A stretch of 64,000 nucleotides of DNA from Aedoeadaptatus urinae (GTDB taxonomy: Bacteria > Bacillota > Clostridia > Tissierellales > Peptoniphilaceae). The notes under the pieces were generated by a model, which worked only from the letters and a program-made list of their open reading frames with translations, was not told the origin of the DNA and searched no databases. Where the stretch lies: positions 496,001 to 560,000 of the forward strand of contig NZ_LT707418.1 of assembly GCF_900155585.1 (NCBI RefSeq). Direction: 5' to 3'. The translations under genes and the position numbers were made by a program. Below, piece after piece: positions 44,801 to 52,127 of the stretch; positions within the stretch are counted from its first letter, which is position 1; each line of letters starts with the position of its first letter.

Positions 44801-47800
44801 CGCCATTGTGCCTACTCGCAAGGACAACATCATTTTGCCGTTCTCTACAACAAGCTTGGCGCGATTTCCGATAATACCGCTTACCATGGGAAGGTCTTTG
44901 GTTTCGCCCTCTTTCGATGCGGTAAATTGAATGGTGTATTCGCCGTTGGGAAGCTTGTCCGTTAAATCGAAGTTGTCGGTCTTGGCAGGTGCTTCACCGG
45001 CTTTTCTGTTTTCCCATTCGCTTCCGTCGGAGAAGACTACTTTAATGTGGGGGTTTTCACCCGCTTTTTCCATGGCTTCTTGTAAACTTTCGCTAATGAC
45101 GTCAAAGGCGTTGGCACTGCCGTAGGAACAGTAGCCTTCCACATTCTTAATGGGCTCGCCGCCGTTGACGATAAAGGTGGCTTCCTTGATCGCCTTGGCT
45201 AAAGCCTTTTGTGCTTCTCGTTCACCTTGCTTCGGATAATTTTTAAAGTAAATCTTTAGCGATTTCGAGCCGTAGCTTGAGGTTTCAGCCTTCACCGCTT
45301 CAATGGCGAAGCGTTCATTAAGCTTTCTCGTATCCCCCGGTTCTTCTTTTACGCCGGAAGTTACAAAGTAATAGCTGAACTTGTCCGCTTCAAAGACGAT
45401 ATTTCGGCCTTCGACCTTCACGCCTTTTACAAGTTCGGGAGCCGCTGCGGCCGATTTATCGTAATGGTAAACCTTCACGCTGTCTTTATCGTGGTTTCCG
45501 AGGGGAAGGGTCACTTCTACCTTGCGATTCGGTTGTTGTTTCGCATTATTAAGCAAGAAGCTGATGTCATAAGCCGTAACAGTCTTGGCTTTTTCGGCAA
45601 CAGATTTTACTGCCGCATTGTCTTTTACAAATTGACCGCCTGCCTCATTGACGACTTTGAGTTCCGTTCCGTCTTTGAAGGCGCCCTTGGGGTATTCAAC
45701 GGATACCTTCGTAGTGTCGTCGGTCTCAGTAATCATCTTGTCGCTTGTTATGGCGTAGGTGGTAAAAGTGTTGGTGGAGTAGGTGATAAAGTCGCCTTCC
45801 ACTTTCGGTTTCACTTTGTAGGTTCCCGTTTGCAATTGATCGTCGTCATCTTCGTAAGCATAGGCTTGGTACAAAGCGACGCTTGTTTTATTGTGATCGC
45901 CGATGGGGAAGAAAAGCTTCACATTCTTAATCGTGCCTTGGGTTGCTCCGTTCTTTACGAAGGACACGTCGTAGGCGGTAAAGTTCCCTGCTTTGTCGAT
46001 ATCCTTGTCCGCGTTTTGGTAGGTTTCAAAGAATTTCGCCTTATCGACTTTTTTTACTTTTAATTCCGTTCCCTCTTCAAAAACATCGGACATGTATTCC
46101 GCTTTAACACCTGTGGCTGCATCGACTTTGGTGACGAGCTTCGGCGTTTCCGGTTGCGGTTTCGGCGCATTGGGATCTTCCACCGGCGTAATGGTTACTG
46201 TTTTTGTCGCCGTGGTGCCGTCATTGTAGGTGATTTCCACTTTGATTTCGCTCTTGCCGTAAAGGGCTTTGCCGATTTCTTCGTCGTTGGAAATGTAGTG
46301 ATCGGTGACCATACTAAAACCGAAGGTGGATTTATCGTAAGCTTTTCCGTTGATTTTAATGGTCTTAATTTCGTTACCGACTTCTTTTGCCTTTTGAGCC
46401 GAACCGAAATCCAATTCCAATTGAGGCGAGGATCCATTGATTTTAAAGATGATGTTTTTAATGGGGTACTCGTCTTTCTTTCCGGTTTCAGGTGCCGGCG
46501 TTTCGTGGCCGCTTTCACCAGGTTTGTTATCCCAGACGGAACCGTCGGAGAAGGTAACCACAATATGGGGATCTTCCCCTGCTGCCTTTAACGCCTTTGC
46601 CAATGCCGGTCCACCATAAGGTGCGAAGGTATGGGGCTCAAAACATTCCGTCAAGCCGCGAGAAATACCACCTTGGACATTGGTAATCTTTTCGCCACCA
46701 TTGATTTGGAACGTGGCGTCCTTCATGGCAGCTTCCAATGCATTGCTTTCCGCTATATCCGATTTAGGCGGAAGGTTTTTAAAGAAAATTTTAGGAGAAT
46801 CATAATCGAATTCGCCGTTCCATTTTTTAATGAAACCGATGTGGTCGATTTGGAAGCGCTTCGCCAAGGTATTTTCATTGCCCGGTTGCGGCTCTTGTTT
46901 TTTGTCTTGCTCGGCGATGTATTTTTTTACATCGAATTTAATTTCTTGGGGTGCAACATAGCCTGCTTGGGTGTAGGTAATGGTGTTGCCGTCTTTAAAG
47001 CCGATTTCGATTTTGTGTGCCTTGTTGTCTAAAAGCTTTAAGCCAAACATGGCAAATTCAAGTTGATTATCTTGAAGGCTTAGGTCGCCGGAATTTTTCT
47101 TCGCATCGACAAAGAAGTTTGAAAAACCCGGTCTTAAATCATTGCCTTGGTTGTCGTCGACGAGAATATAGCGAATGTTTTGGAAATACTTAGTAGGCCA
47201 TTCTTCTCTCAGCGTATCGCTTGCAAGCTCCAGCGCATTGCCCAATACTTTAGGTGTGCCCACACCAGTAATTTCTAAACCTTTCGCCATGCCGCCGGTG
47301 TTCACTTGGCTGAGTTTTTCATTGGGCGCAGGTTCTTTGTTCTCATCCACATAACCATCATCCGTCTTCACGACTTCCGAGCCGTCTTTCATGATAATTT
47401 TAAATTGATGGGCGGTTTTATTGCCGAAGTTCTCTACAATGGCCTTCGCGTCATTTATCTTATCCCATGTGCGGAAAATTCCGTCCTGCCACATAAGATT
47501 GGGGTAATGGTCGCTTCCTATGCGGTTCAGAGTCTTTCCGTCGATGACGACTTTTTCCACATTATTTTTTAATAAGTAAGTTAGTGCGCCGCCATCATTA
47601 GAATTGTGTTCGTATTTCAATCGAACGCCGACATAGGTTCCCACGGGATCCGTGGAAGATTTTCCCGTTTCGATGGATGTGATCGTCAGGCCGTCTGCCA
47701 TCTTCTTTATGTTTTCATTTTTGATTACGCCCTTATAAAATTTATAACCTTGGGCTGTGATCTCGATGGTATTTTCCGGTAGGACGAGGACGTGGTTGTC

Positions 47801-48097
47801 GATGATGATCTTTCCTTCCCTCTCATCGTAAGCAAATTTGTAATTCGCCTCGCCTGTCGAAGTACCTTGCTTGTAGTAAGATTGATTATTTAACTTAATG
47901 GATTCAATACTTTGCATCCAATCGCTTTGCGCTTGGCTTGGCTTACCGTCGCCAAATCCTATTTTCAAATCCCCTTCCGATGTGTCGAATACAATGCCCT
48001 GAGGCACTTCCTTCGCCCCATTGGCGTGGACACTCCTTACAGGAAAACTTGTCAGCAACATACATAAAGCCAACAAGAGTGCTATCGGTCGTTTCAT
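41834..48097 (-). CDS. Shr/IlsA-like haemoprotein receptor (HID-like, NEAT, LRR, FIVAR, SLH)
   Basis: A 2,087-residue surface protein. After the signal peptide (1-26) come beta modules like the haemoglobin-interacting domains of Shr (first 35-120, later about 290-400 and 550-650, with IKTIKINGKAY and NTIEITAQGYKFY), two copies of a module with VNGGE-I-NV and PHI-V-FSDGS-W (about 410-545, 940-1040), two tandem repeats of about 130 residues (655-785, 788-915), a NEAT-like domain (about 1045-1175), an EF-hand-like DLNNDGKLSPEE (about 1212), about ten leucine-rich repeats (about 1230-1470), two FIVAR repeats (about 1680-1830), a Pro-rich linker and three SLH repeats (1909-2087). Shr and IlsA, known haem/haemoprotein receptors, combine NEAT with LRR. 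First gene of its operon. Confidence 0.85.
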   Translation of the reverse strand: MKRPIALLLALCMLLTSFPVRSVHANGAKEVPQGIVFDTSEGDLKIGFGDGKPSQAQSDWMQSIESIKLNNQSYYKQGTSTGEANYKFAYDEREGKIIIDNHVLVLPENTIEITAQGYKFYKGVIKNENIKKMADGLTITSIETGKSSTDPVGTYVGVRLKYEHNSNDGGALTYLLKNNVEKVVIDGKTLNRIGSDHYPNLMWQDGIFRTWDKINDAKAIVENFGNKTAHQFKIIMKDGSEVVKTDDGYVDENKEPAPNEKLSQVNTGGMAKGLEITGVGTPKVLGNALELASDTLREEWPTKYFQNIRYILVDDNQGNDLRPGFSNFFVDAKKNSGDLSLQDNQLEFAMFGLKLLDNKAHKIEIGFKDGNTITYTQAGYVAPQEIKFDVKKYIAEQDKKQEPQPGNENTLAKRFQIDHIGFIKKWNGEFDYDSPKIFFKNLPPKSDIAESNALEAAMKDATFQINGGEKITNVQGGISRGLTECFEPHTFAPYGGPALAKALKAAGEDPHIVVTFSDGSVWDNKPGESGHETPAPETGKKDEYPIKNIIFKINGSSPQLELDFGSAQKAKEVGNEIKTIKINGKAYDKSTFGFSMVTDHYISNDEEIGKALYGKSEIKVEITYNDGTTATKTVTITPVEDPNAPKPQPETPKLVTKVDAATGVKAEYMSDVFEEGTELKVKKVDKAKFFETYQNADKDIDKAGNFTAYDVSFVKNGATQGTIKNVKLFFPIGDHNKTSVALYQAYAYEDDDDQLQTGTYKVKPKVEGDFITYSTNTFTTYAITSDKMITETDDTTKVSVEYPKGAFKDGTELKVVNEAGGQFVKDNAAVKSVAEKAKTVTAYDISFLLNNAKQQPNRKVEVTLPLGNHDKDSVKVYHYDKSAAAAPELVKGVKVEGRNIVFEADKFSYYFVTSGVKEEPGDTRKLNERFAIEAVKAETSSYGSKSLKIYFKNYPKQGEREAQKALAKAIKEATFIVNGGEPIKNVEGYCSYGSANAFDVISESLQEAMEKAGENPHIKVVFSDGSEWENRKAGEAPAKTDNFDLTDKLPNGEYTIQFTASKEGETKDLPMVSGIIGNRAKLVVENGKMMLSLRVGTMADQILDLGMKIDGQFKSGVKTTNGLKQDQAIYTCEVKDLNQIQKLAVLVKAMGGSADKIGQFDKYTKADLHFKAPIKKGFTGYDDPTDPEVQKKRNDENLTLKLLDAGVKDLNNDGKLSPEELHNAKGKLDLSGEKIAKTPDISMLKDLGPGVTGIELSSNDITEIPAGLFDKMTNITHINIYGNKIKTLPKGIFDNNEDLSTLWMSGNKLKDLDKDLLAKNKKIKEIDLSNNGIEKLPEGFLKDARRLETFYASENELTTLNGVLADNYQRLRVINVNGNQLTSLPEAFGKYKSLEDLRANNNKLKALPGAMDQLSRLVILDLENNKIESLPESLWLRLADNANQYATKNPNLIVKGNLLKDIPFDTIAKKASGQRVRFNKFDVSCNYLKSTLTDSELATIKKAGVTIKDTHDNYYQPQRSAINAQVNYAEGKVKVSQDLDLLQMFYWNIGDINDWKFFKNPGEYKAFVESTIYNKYSIRTGNAQLGIAQVLDKAGWDWKIQNIIEKIDGDKATIVYNGYVKNKGHNDIDSEIDPVDSLTMEIKAALDPGANYKLTRRLMLSKSSFQTEFNYSVDFKTPGTAVDEDLAKAKDALRAAIAAAEAKLKDGKDYTADSKKAVEEKLAAANEALKGNNAEAMNAAKANLENAVKALKEKEVVPQEDAKLKEAKAALTKAIAAAEAKLKDGKVYTAETKAAAEKAIARAKKDLAGSDKEAINKAKDVLEKAVAGLKEAQKPTPQPQPQPKPNPQPKPTPKPSNENKNRPGGSYSGGASNKSGSNTQSTPSKPQESKPVEKPKTTETKANFTLNVPKEAFVKGYPDGSFKPNQQVVRSELATMLARFVSVSGDLQKALTDIRPTDWYFDSFKTLINAGIITGYGDGNYHPDEGVTRAQAVTMIARLKGLQPKQGGFKDVPANAWYAGYAGALKEAGIVVGYEDGSFGGDRVITRAEIIAMINRAFNIPKKESRKAFSDLPENHWAYEDIQKAAN

Positions 48098-48137
48098 TTA
48101 TGTTCCTCCTTCTGTCTATGGTTATGTGAGAACTAAC

Positions 48138-48152
48138 TGATTGTTACTATCA
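48138..48152 (-). promoter_or_regulatory. Fur-box-like operator 2 of the Shr-like gene
   Basis: TGATAGTAACAATCA on the minus strand, matching the 7-1-7 Fur box at 11 of 14 positions. It covers the expected transcription start. Confidence 0.55.
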
Positions 48153-48154
48153 TT

Positions 48155-48183
48155 ATGTTAATTGAGCCGATAGACTTTATCAA
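48155..48183 (-). promoter_or_regulatory. Promoter of the Shr-like/subtilase operon
   Basis: TTGATA, 17 bases, TAACAT, about 60 bases before the start codon, flanked and overlapped by two Fur-box-like palindromes. Confidence 0.6.
48168..48182 (-). promoter_or_regulatory. Fur-box-like operator 1 of the Shr-like gene
   Basis: TGATAAAGTCTATCG on the minus strand, matching the Fur box at 10 of 14 positions. It overlaps the -35 and lies exactly 30 bases (centre to centre) from operator 2. The remainder of the 292-base gap upstream to the lipoprotein gene shows no gene. Confidence 0.5.
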
Positions 48184-48332
48184 TGGATTCGGTATAATTT
48201 TTTACGTTACCCATGGTTAACTCAGAGGGAGTGATATCTCCTCTCATCATCCATTTATCCCGATGATTTCAAGGTTTTGCCCACCGTAAACAGGGGGTTA
48301 TTGTAATTTTAAATTTTACTTTTCAATGGCAC

Positions 48333-48361
48333 AAAAAAAAGCACCTCCGTGGAGATGCTTT
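48333..48361 (-). terminator. Intrinsic terminator of the lipoprotein gene
   Basis: AAAGCATCTCC pairs with GGAGGTGCTTT (one mismatch), followed by eight T. Confidence 0.85.
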
Positions 48362-48389
48362 CGCTCTTCGTCATGTACTTGTTTTAATT

Positions 48390-49106
48390 CTACATCTTTA
48401 CCGAGGTCAAGACGGACATGATCCCATCGATGGCATAGGAGCGGCGGCTCGGTACCTCTCCCTTTTTTCTCGGTTCTTTTTCTTTCACCGTGGCCACCAA
48501 ATAGTTTCCGTCCTTCGCGCCTAAAAGGAGCTGATCTTTTTGCGGAAAGTCTTTGGGGTTCTCTTCAATGGTGCCCAAGATTTCGCCGGTGGCTTTAAAG
48601 ACAAAGGTGATCCGTCCCTTTTCCTTTACCGGTTCCACCCCTTCGATGCCGTCTTCCGGCCAGTCCCAACTGATGTCGGGATCGGTCAGATTTTCTTTTT
48701 CCGTAATGTCGCTGTAGGCCAGGTCCTGCCGGTCGAAGGTGCCCAGGACGAGGAGGTGCTTCTCTTTATCATAGCAGACGGTTTTTTTCTGCGACTCAAA
48801 GACCTCTTCCATGTTCACATAGCGCTTGTCATCTTGTCGGACGACGGTGTCTTTACGAATGGGGATTTGAATAATCGTCTCTTGCGTCGTTTTAAAGGAC
48901 ACATTGTCCTCATCTTTCACGGGCAGATAGCATGCCTTTTCCATGACCACGCCTTCGTCGATAAAGACCTTGCCGTCCTTTTCCATGTAATCCGATCCAT
49001 CCAAGAGCTGTCCGCAAAAGATGACGTGATCCACGGTACGCGATGCCGGCGCCGTACAGCCTACCAAAAAAAGCAAGAAAAGCGCGGCGAAAAATCCCTT
49101 TTTCAT
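48390..49106 (-). CDS. Lipoprotein of unknown function
   Basis: A 238-residue predicted lipoprotein with lipobox LVGC (Cys17). The mature part is beta-rich and charged, with TTQETIIQIPIRKDTVV and FVFKATGEILGTIEENPKDF. No family was recognised. It sits between rplA and the haem island with its own TATAAT (49128-49133) and terminator, so it seems to be a single gene. Confidence 0.7.
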   Translation of the reverse strand: MKKGFFAALFLLFLVGCTAPASRTVDHVIFCGQLLDGSDYMEKDGKVFIDEGVVMEKACYLPVKDEDNVSFKTTQETIIQIPIRKDTVVRQDDKRYVNMEEVFESQKKTVCYDKEKHLLVLGTFDRQDLAYSDITEKENLTDPDISWDWPEDGIEGVEPVKEKGRITFVFKATGEILGTIEENPKDFPQKDQLLLGAKDGNYLVATVKEKEPRKKGEVPSRRSYAIDGIMSVLTSVKM

Positions 49107-49162
49107 TTCATTTCCCCCTTTTTTCTTATTATAGCAAAGGGTGCCGAGGAAAAAGAGTCAGC

Positions 49163-49186
49163 GAATCTAAGCTTTTGCTAAGATTC
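49163..49186. repeat. Inverted repeat between rplA terminator and lipoprotein promoter
   Basis: GAATCTAAGC-TTTT-GCTAAGATTC: a 10-base inverted repeat with one mismatch and no T run. It may be a protein-binding site or a relic; nothing identifies it further. Confidence 0.45.
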
Positions 49187-49200
49187 AATGCTTTGTTTGC

Positions 49201-49231
49201 AAAAGAAAAGCGCCCGCCGAAGCGAGCGCCA
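49201..49231 (-). terminator. Intrinsic terminator of rplA
   Basis: GCGCTCGC-TTCG-GCGGGCGC stem-loop followed by TTTTCTTTT. It closes the rpmG-secE-nusG-rplK-rplA unit before the usual rplJ position. Confidence 0.85.
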
Positions 49232-49243
49232 TCTTTTATTTTG

Positions 49244-49942
49244 TTAATCCATTAATTTAGAGCCGTTTACGCGGATCCCCGGGCCCATGGTAGAGGCCAG
49301 GGTAACGGAGCGCAAATAGCGTCCCTTGGCTGCTGCCGGTTTCGAACGAATAATGGCAGACATTAAGGTCTTAAAGTTTTCGGTGAGCTTTTCCGTACCG
49401 AAGGATTTCTTGCCGATGGGTACGTTGATGATGGCCGCTTTGTCGACGCGGTATTCAACCTTACCTGCTTTGATTTCTTGGACGGCTTGTCCGACATCAA
49501 AGGTAACGGTGCCGGCCTTCGGGTTCGGCATGAGGCCCTTGGGACCTAACACGCGACCGATACGACCGACGACGCCCATCATGTCGGGCGTAGCGACGAC
49601 GACGTCGAATTCGAACCAGTTTTCGTCTTGAATTTTCTTCATGAGCTCTTCGCCACCGACGTAATCTGCGCCGGCATCTTCCGCTTCTTTTACCTTGTCG
49701 CCCTTAGCGAAAACCAAGATGCGTTCCGTACGGCCGGTCCCGTGGGGTAATACGACGGTGCCGCGTACTTGTTGGTCGGCGTGACGGGGGTCGACGCCGA
49801 GACGAACGGCGAGCTCGATGGTTTCATCGAAATTAGCGACGGCGGTCTTTTGTACCAATTCAATGGCTTCGTTCACATCGTAAAGATTGGAACGATCGAC
49901 AAGTTTAAGACTGTCTTGATATTTTTTACCTCTCTTAGGCAT
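49244..49942 (-). CDS. rplA: 50S ribosomal protein L1
   Basis: L1-stalk protein that binds 23S rRNA. The 232 residues match the family: N-terminal KRGKKYQ, the L1 signature region with [24 protein letters not shown] and the end [29 protein letters not shown]. Start at ATG behind AAGGAGG; 42 bases after rplK. Ends at a strong terminator, and L10 is not adjacent. Confidence 0.98.
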   Translation of the reverse strand: MPKRGKKYQDSLKLVDRSNLYDVNEAIELVQKTAVANFDETIELAVRLGVDPRHADQQVRGTVVLPHGTGRTERILVFAKGDKVKEAEDAGADYVGGEELMKKIQDENWFEFDVVVATPDMMGVVGRIGRVLGPKGLMPNPKAGTVTFDVGQAVQEIKAGKVEYRVDKAAIINVPIGKKSFGTEKLTENFKTLMSAIIRSKPAAAKGRYLRSVTLASTMGPGIRVNGSKLMD

Positions 49943-49984
49943 GTTTAACCTCCTTGTGGTTCAAACGAAATGGAATTTCTCCCA

Positions 49985-50410
49985 CTAACCTTCTACTTCG
50001 ACGCCCATGCTGCGTGCCGTACCGGCGATCATGCGCATGGCCGATTCGACATTGGCTGCGTTTAAGTCGGGCATTTTTGTTTCAGCGATTTCGCGGCATT
50101 GATCCTTGGTGATCTTCGCAACTTTTTTCTTGTTGGGTTCGCCGCTTGCCTTGTCGATGCCTGCCGCTTTTTTAATTAAGACGGCTGCCGGCGGGGTCTT
50201 GGTAATGAAGGTAAAGGAACGATCTTGGTAGACGGTCATGACTACCGGAATAATCATACCGGCTTGGTCTTGAGTCTTGGCGTTAAATGCTTTGGTAAAT
50301 TCCATAATGTTAACGCCGTGGGGCCCGAGGGCGGTACCTACCGGCGGTGCCGGCGTTGCCTTGCCTGCGGGGATTTGTAATTTAACGATTGCTATGACTT
50401 TCTTTGCCAT
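49985..50410 (-). CDS. rplK: 50S ribosomal protein L11
   Basis: GTPase-centre ribosomal protein, 141 residues, with [20 protein letters not shown] and [12 protein letters not shown] at the N-terminus and the final [13 protein letters not shown]. The proline-rich N-terminal helix is the thiopeptide site and is intact. Start behind AGGAGG, in the usual place after nusG. Confidence 0.98.
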   Translation of the reverse strand: MAKKVIAIVKLQIPAGKATPAPPVGTALGPHGVNIMEFTKAFNAKTQDQAGMIIPVVMTVYQDRSFTFITKTPPAAVLIKKAAGIDKASGEPNKKKVAKITKDQCREIAETKMPDLNAANVESAMRMIAGTARSMGVEVEG

Positions 50411-50468
50411 AGTACACCTCCTAATGTGGTTTGGCGGGGTTTCCCTCCCACTCTTAATGTGCTTACGT

Positions 50469-51026
50469 TTATGCCTCGGTTAATTGGTTGACATCCAATT
50501 CTACCAAGGTGTCGCGGCCGAACATGGAAATGGTGACCTTCACCTTCCGGTTTTCCTCGTCCAGCTCTTTGACAATGCCGACGAAATCTTCGAAGGGTCC
50601 TGTCAGGACTTTGACGCGATCGCCCACGGCATAAGTATCCGACAGGGCTTCTTTTTTCGTCACGCCTAAGTGCTTGACCTCTTCGTCGGAAAGGGGAATC
50701 GGTTTGCTTCCCGGACCGACGAAGCCGGTGACGCCTCGTGTATTTCTGACGACATACCAGGATTTATCGTTCATAATCATTTTTACCAGGACGTAGGAAG
50801 GGAACATTTTGCGTTCCTTTAATTTCTTTACGCCGTCTTTTTCTTCGACGTAATCTTCCATGGGAACCTGGACATCAAAGATCATATCGCCGAGATCCTG
50901 ATTTTTCACCATGGATTCCATATTGTCTTTGACTTTGTTTTCGTGGCCGGAATAGGTATGGATAACATACCAATGGGCTTCTTCCTGACCGGCTTCGCCA
51001 TTGGTGCGATTTAAATCATCTGTCAA
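50469..51026 (-). CDS. nusG: Transcription termination/antitermination factor NusG
   Basis: Binds RNA polymerase and couples it to ribosomes or Rho. 185 residues: NGN domain (about 17-115, [26 protein letters not shown]) and KOW domain (about 130-183, [27 protein letters not shown]). The start is a TTG seven bases after GGAGG. Located between secE and rplK as expected. Confidence 0.97.
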   Translation of the reverse strand: MTDDLNRTNGEAGQEEAHWYVIHTYSGHENKVKDNMESMVKNQDLGDMIFDVQVPMEDYVEEKDGVKKLKERKMFPSYVLVKMIMNDKSWYVVRNTRGVTGFVGPGSKPIPLSDEEVKHLGVTKKEALSDTYAVGDRVKVLTGPFEDFVGIVKELDEENRKVKVTISMFGRDTLVELDVNQLTEA

Positions 51027-51045
51027 TTGAAATCCTCCATACCGC

Positions 51046-51267
51046 TTACACGCCGAAAATCAAGCCCATAATGTGGCTGAAGACAAAGTCAACGGCGTAG
51101 ATAAACAAAGCCGTGACGATGCTGACGAAAATAACGATTAAGCTATATTGGAATAATTGTTTCTTCGTCGGCCATACGACCCGTTTAAATTCCCTTCTGA
51201 CACCGCGAAAATATTTCGTTAAGGATTCTTTTTCCTCAACCTTCGGCGTTGTGGATTTTTGCGCCAT
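51046..51267 (-). CDS. secE: Protein translocase subunit SecE
   Basis: Small SecYEG subunit with one C-terminal membrane helix. The 73 residues show the conserved REFKRVVWPTKKQLFQYSLIV segment. It lies between rpmG and nusG, 19 bases before nusG, as in most Firmicutes. Confidence 0.96.
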   Translation of the reverse strand: MAQKSTTPKVEEKESLTKYFRGVRREFKRVVWPTKKQLFQYSLIVIFVSIVTALFIYAVDFVFSHIMGLIFGV

Positions 51268-51278
51268 CGTATCTCTCC

Positions 51279-51428
51279 TTACTTCGTCTCCTTATGAAGC
51301 GTATGGGTCTTGCAGAATTTGCAATACTTTTTGATTTCCATACGTTCCGGCGTATTCTTCTTGTTCTTGTAGGTTACGTAGTTTCTTTGCTTGCACTCTG
51401 TGCATTCCAATGATACGCGATCTGCCAT
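51279..51428 (-). CDS. rpmG: 50S ribosomal protein L33
   Basis: A 49-residue protein reading [20 protein letters not shown] at its start and [16 protein letters not shown] at its end. Both CxxC pairs are intact, so this is the zinc-binding (C+) form. ATG behind GGAGG; 11 bases before secE. First gene of the rpmG-secE-nusG-rplK-rplA unit. Confidence 0.95.
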   Translation of the reverse strand: MADRVSLECTECKQRNYVTYKNKKNTPERMEIKKYCKFCKTHTLHKETK

Positions 51429-51443
51429 CGCACACCTCCTCTG

Positions 51444-51472
51444 ACTCTAATAATTAATGGAAATAAACTCAA
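51444..51472 (-). promoter_or_regulatory. Possible second promoter of rpmG
   Basis: TTGAGT, 17 bases, TAGAGT, placed after the terminator at 51474-51495 and so able to bypass it. The transcript would have a very short leader. Confidence 0.35.
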
Positions 51473-51473
51473 T

Positions 51474-51495
51474 AAAAAAGGGCTTGTATCAAGCC
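51474..51495 (-). terminator. Terminator between hemerythrin and rpmG, possibly an attenuator
   Basis: GGCTTG-ATA-CAAGCC stem followed by a T run. It ends the hemerythrin transcript. Because a TTGACA/TAGGAT promoter starts just upstream of it, it may also attenuate transcription of the ribosomal cluster. Confidence 0.75.
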
Positions 51496-51530
51496 GCTTT
51501 TTCCGGCACTCCGGATTGGTTTACGGAGTA

Positions 51531-51559
51531 ATCCTATCAAATATCCGGCTTCCTGTCAA
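51531..51559 (-). promoter_or_regulatory. Strong promoter upstream of the rpmG-rplA cluster
   Basis: TTGACA, exactly 17 bases, TAGGAT, five bases after the hemerythrin stop. Transcription would begin at about 51524 and meet the hairpin at 51474-51495 after about 30 bases. Confidence 0.7.
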
Positions 51560-51563
51560 TTGT

Positions 51564-52127
51564 TTAGGCGTTTTTATTTTTTAAAAGCCCTTCCCAGCGG
51601 TCCAATTCCCTTAAATATTTTTCTCTGCGCTCGGCGTGCTCTTTTTCAAACACAGCCGTCTCCCGATCCACGGCCTCTAAACGCTCTGGACTCAGGTTTC
51701 TTTCGGCAAAGGGATAGACCACGGCGTTTTCGCGATCGGCGTGGGCCTCCAGCAAAAAGGCGTAGTTATACATCAGGCCGAAGACGTCCAAGAGATGCTC
51801 ATCCGTCGGTTCTTTTTCCCACGCTTTCCGCGCCTCGTCTAAATTCCTGACGATGTTTCGCGCCTGATCGTGCTCGGCGAACATGCCCTGACGCACGATT
51901 TTTTCCGCCACCGGACCCAGGTCCTCAAGCATGTAGTGAAAGAGAATGTCCTCTTCCTTGCCGTGGTGATGGGCGTCGGAGTAGTGGCGAATAAATTCGA
52001 TCATGGGAAGCACTTCGTCTTGAAACAAGACCTCGCCTTCCAAAGCCTTAATCAGATAGCGGCGAATAATGCCGGTGAAGCGCAGGATCTGCTCGTGTTC
52101 TTTCATGAGTACATCAATTCCGTACAT
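51564..52127 (-). CDS. Hemerythrin HHE-domain protein
   Basis: A 187-residue four-helix protein that probably binds a di-iron centre. The expected ligands are visible: His in LMKEHEQIL, the HHHGKEEDILF block, AEHDQARNIV and LEAHADRENAVVYPFAE. Related proteins take part in oxygen or nitric-oxide stress and iron-sulfur repair, which suits an anaerobe. The start is the ATG behind AAGGAG, overlapping the upstream FAD gene by 14 bases; a longer frame lacks a ribosome site. The two genes appear to form an operon. Confidence 0.88.
   Translation of the reverse strand: MYGIDVLMKEHEQILRFTGIIRRYLIKALEGEVLFQDEVLPMIEFIRHYSDAHHHGKEEDILFHYMLEDLGPVAEKIVRQGMFAEHDQARNIVRNLDEARKAWEKEPTDEHLLDVFGLMYNYAFLLEAHADRENAVVYPFAERNLSPERLEAVDRETAVFEKEHAERREKYLRELDRWEGLLKNKNA

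Noticed and set aside
51500-51545. T-box or tRNA before rpmG
   Set aside because: The hairpins do not form a cloverleaf, and no T-box sequence (AGGGTGG-like) is present.
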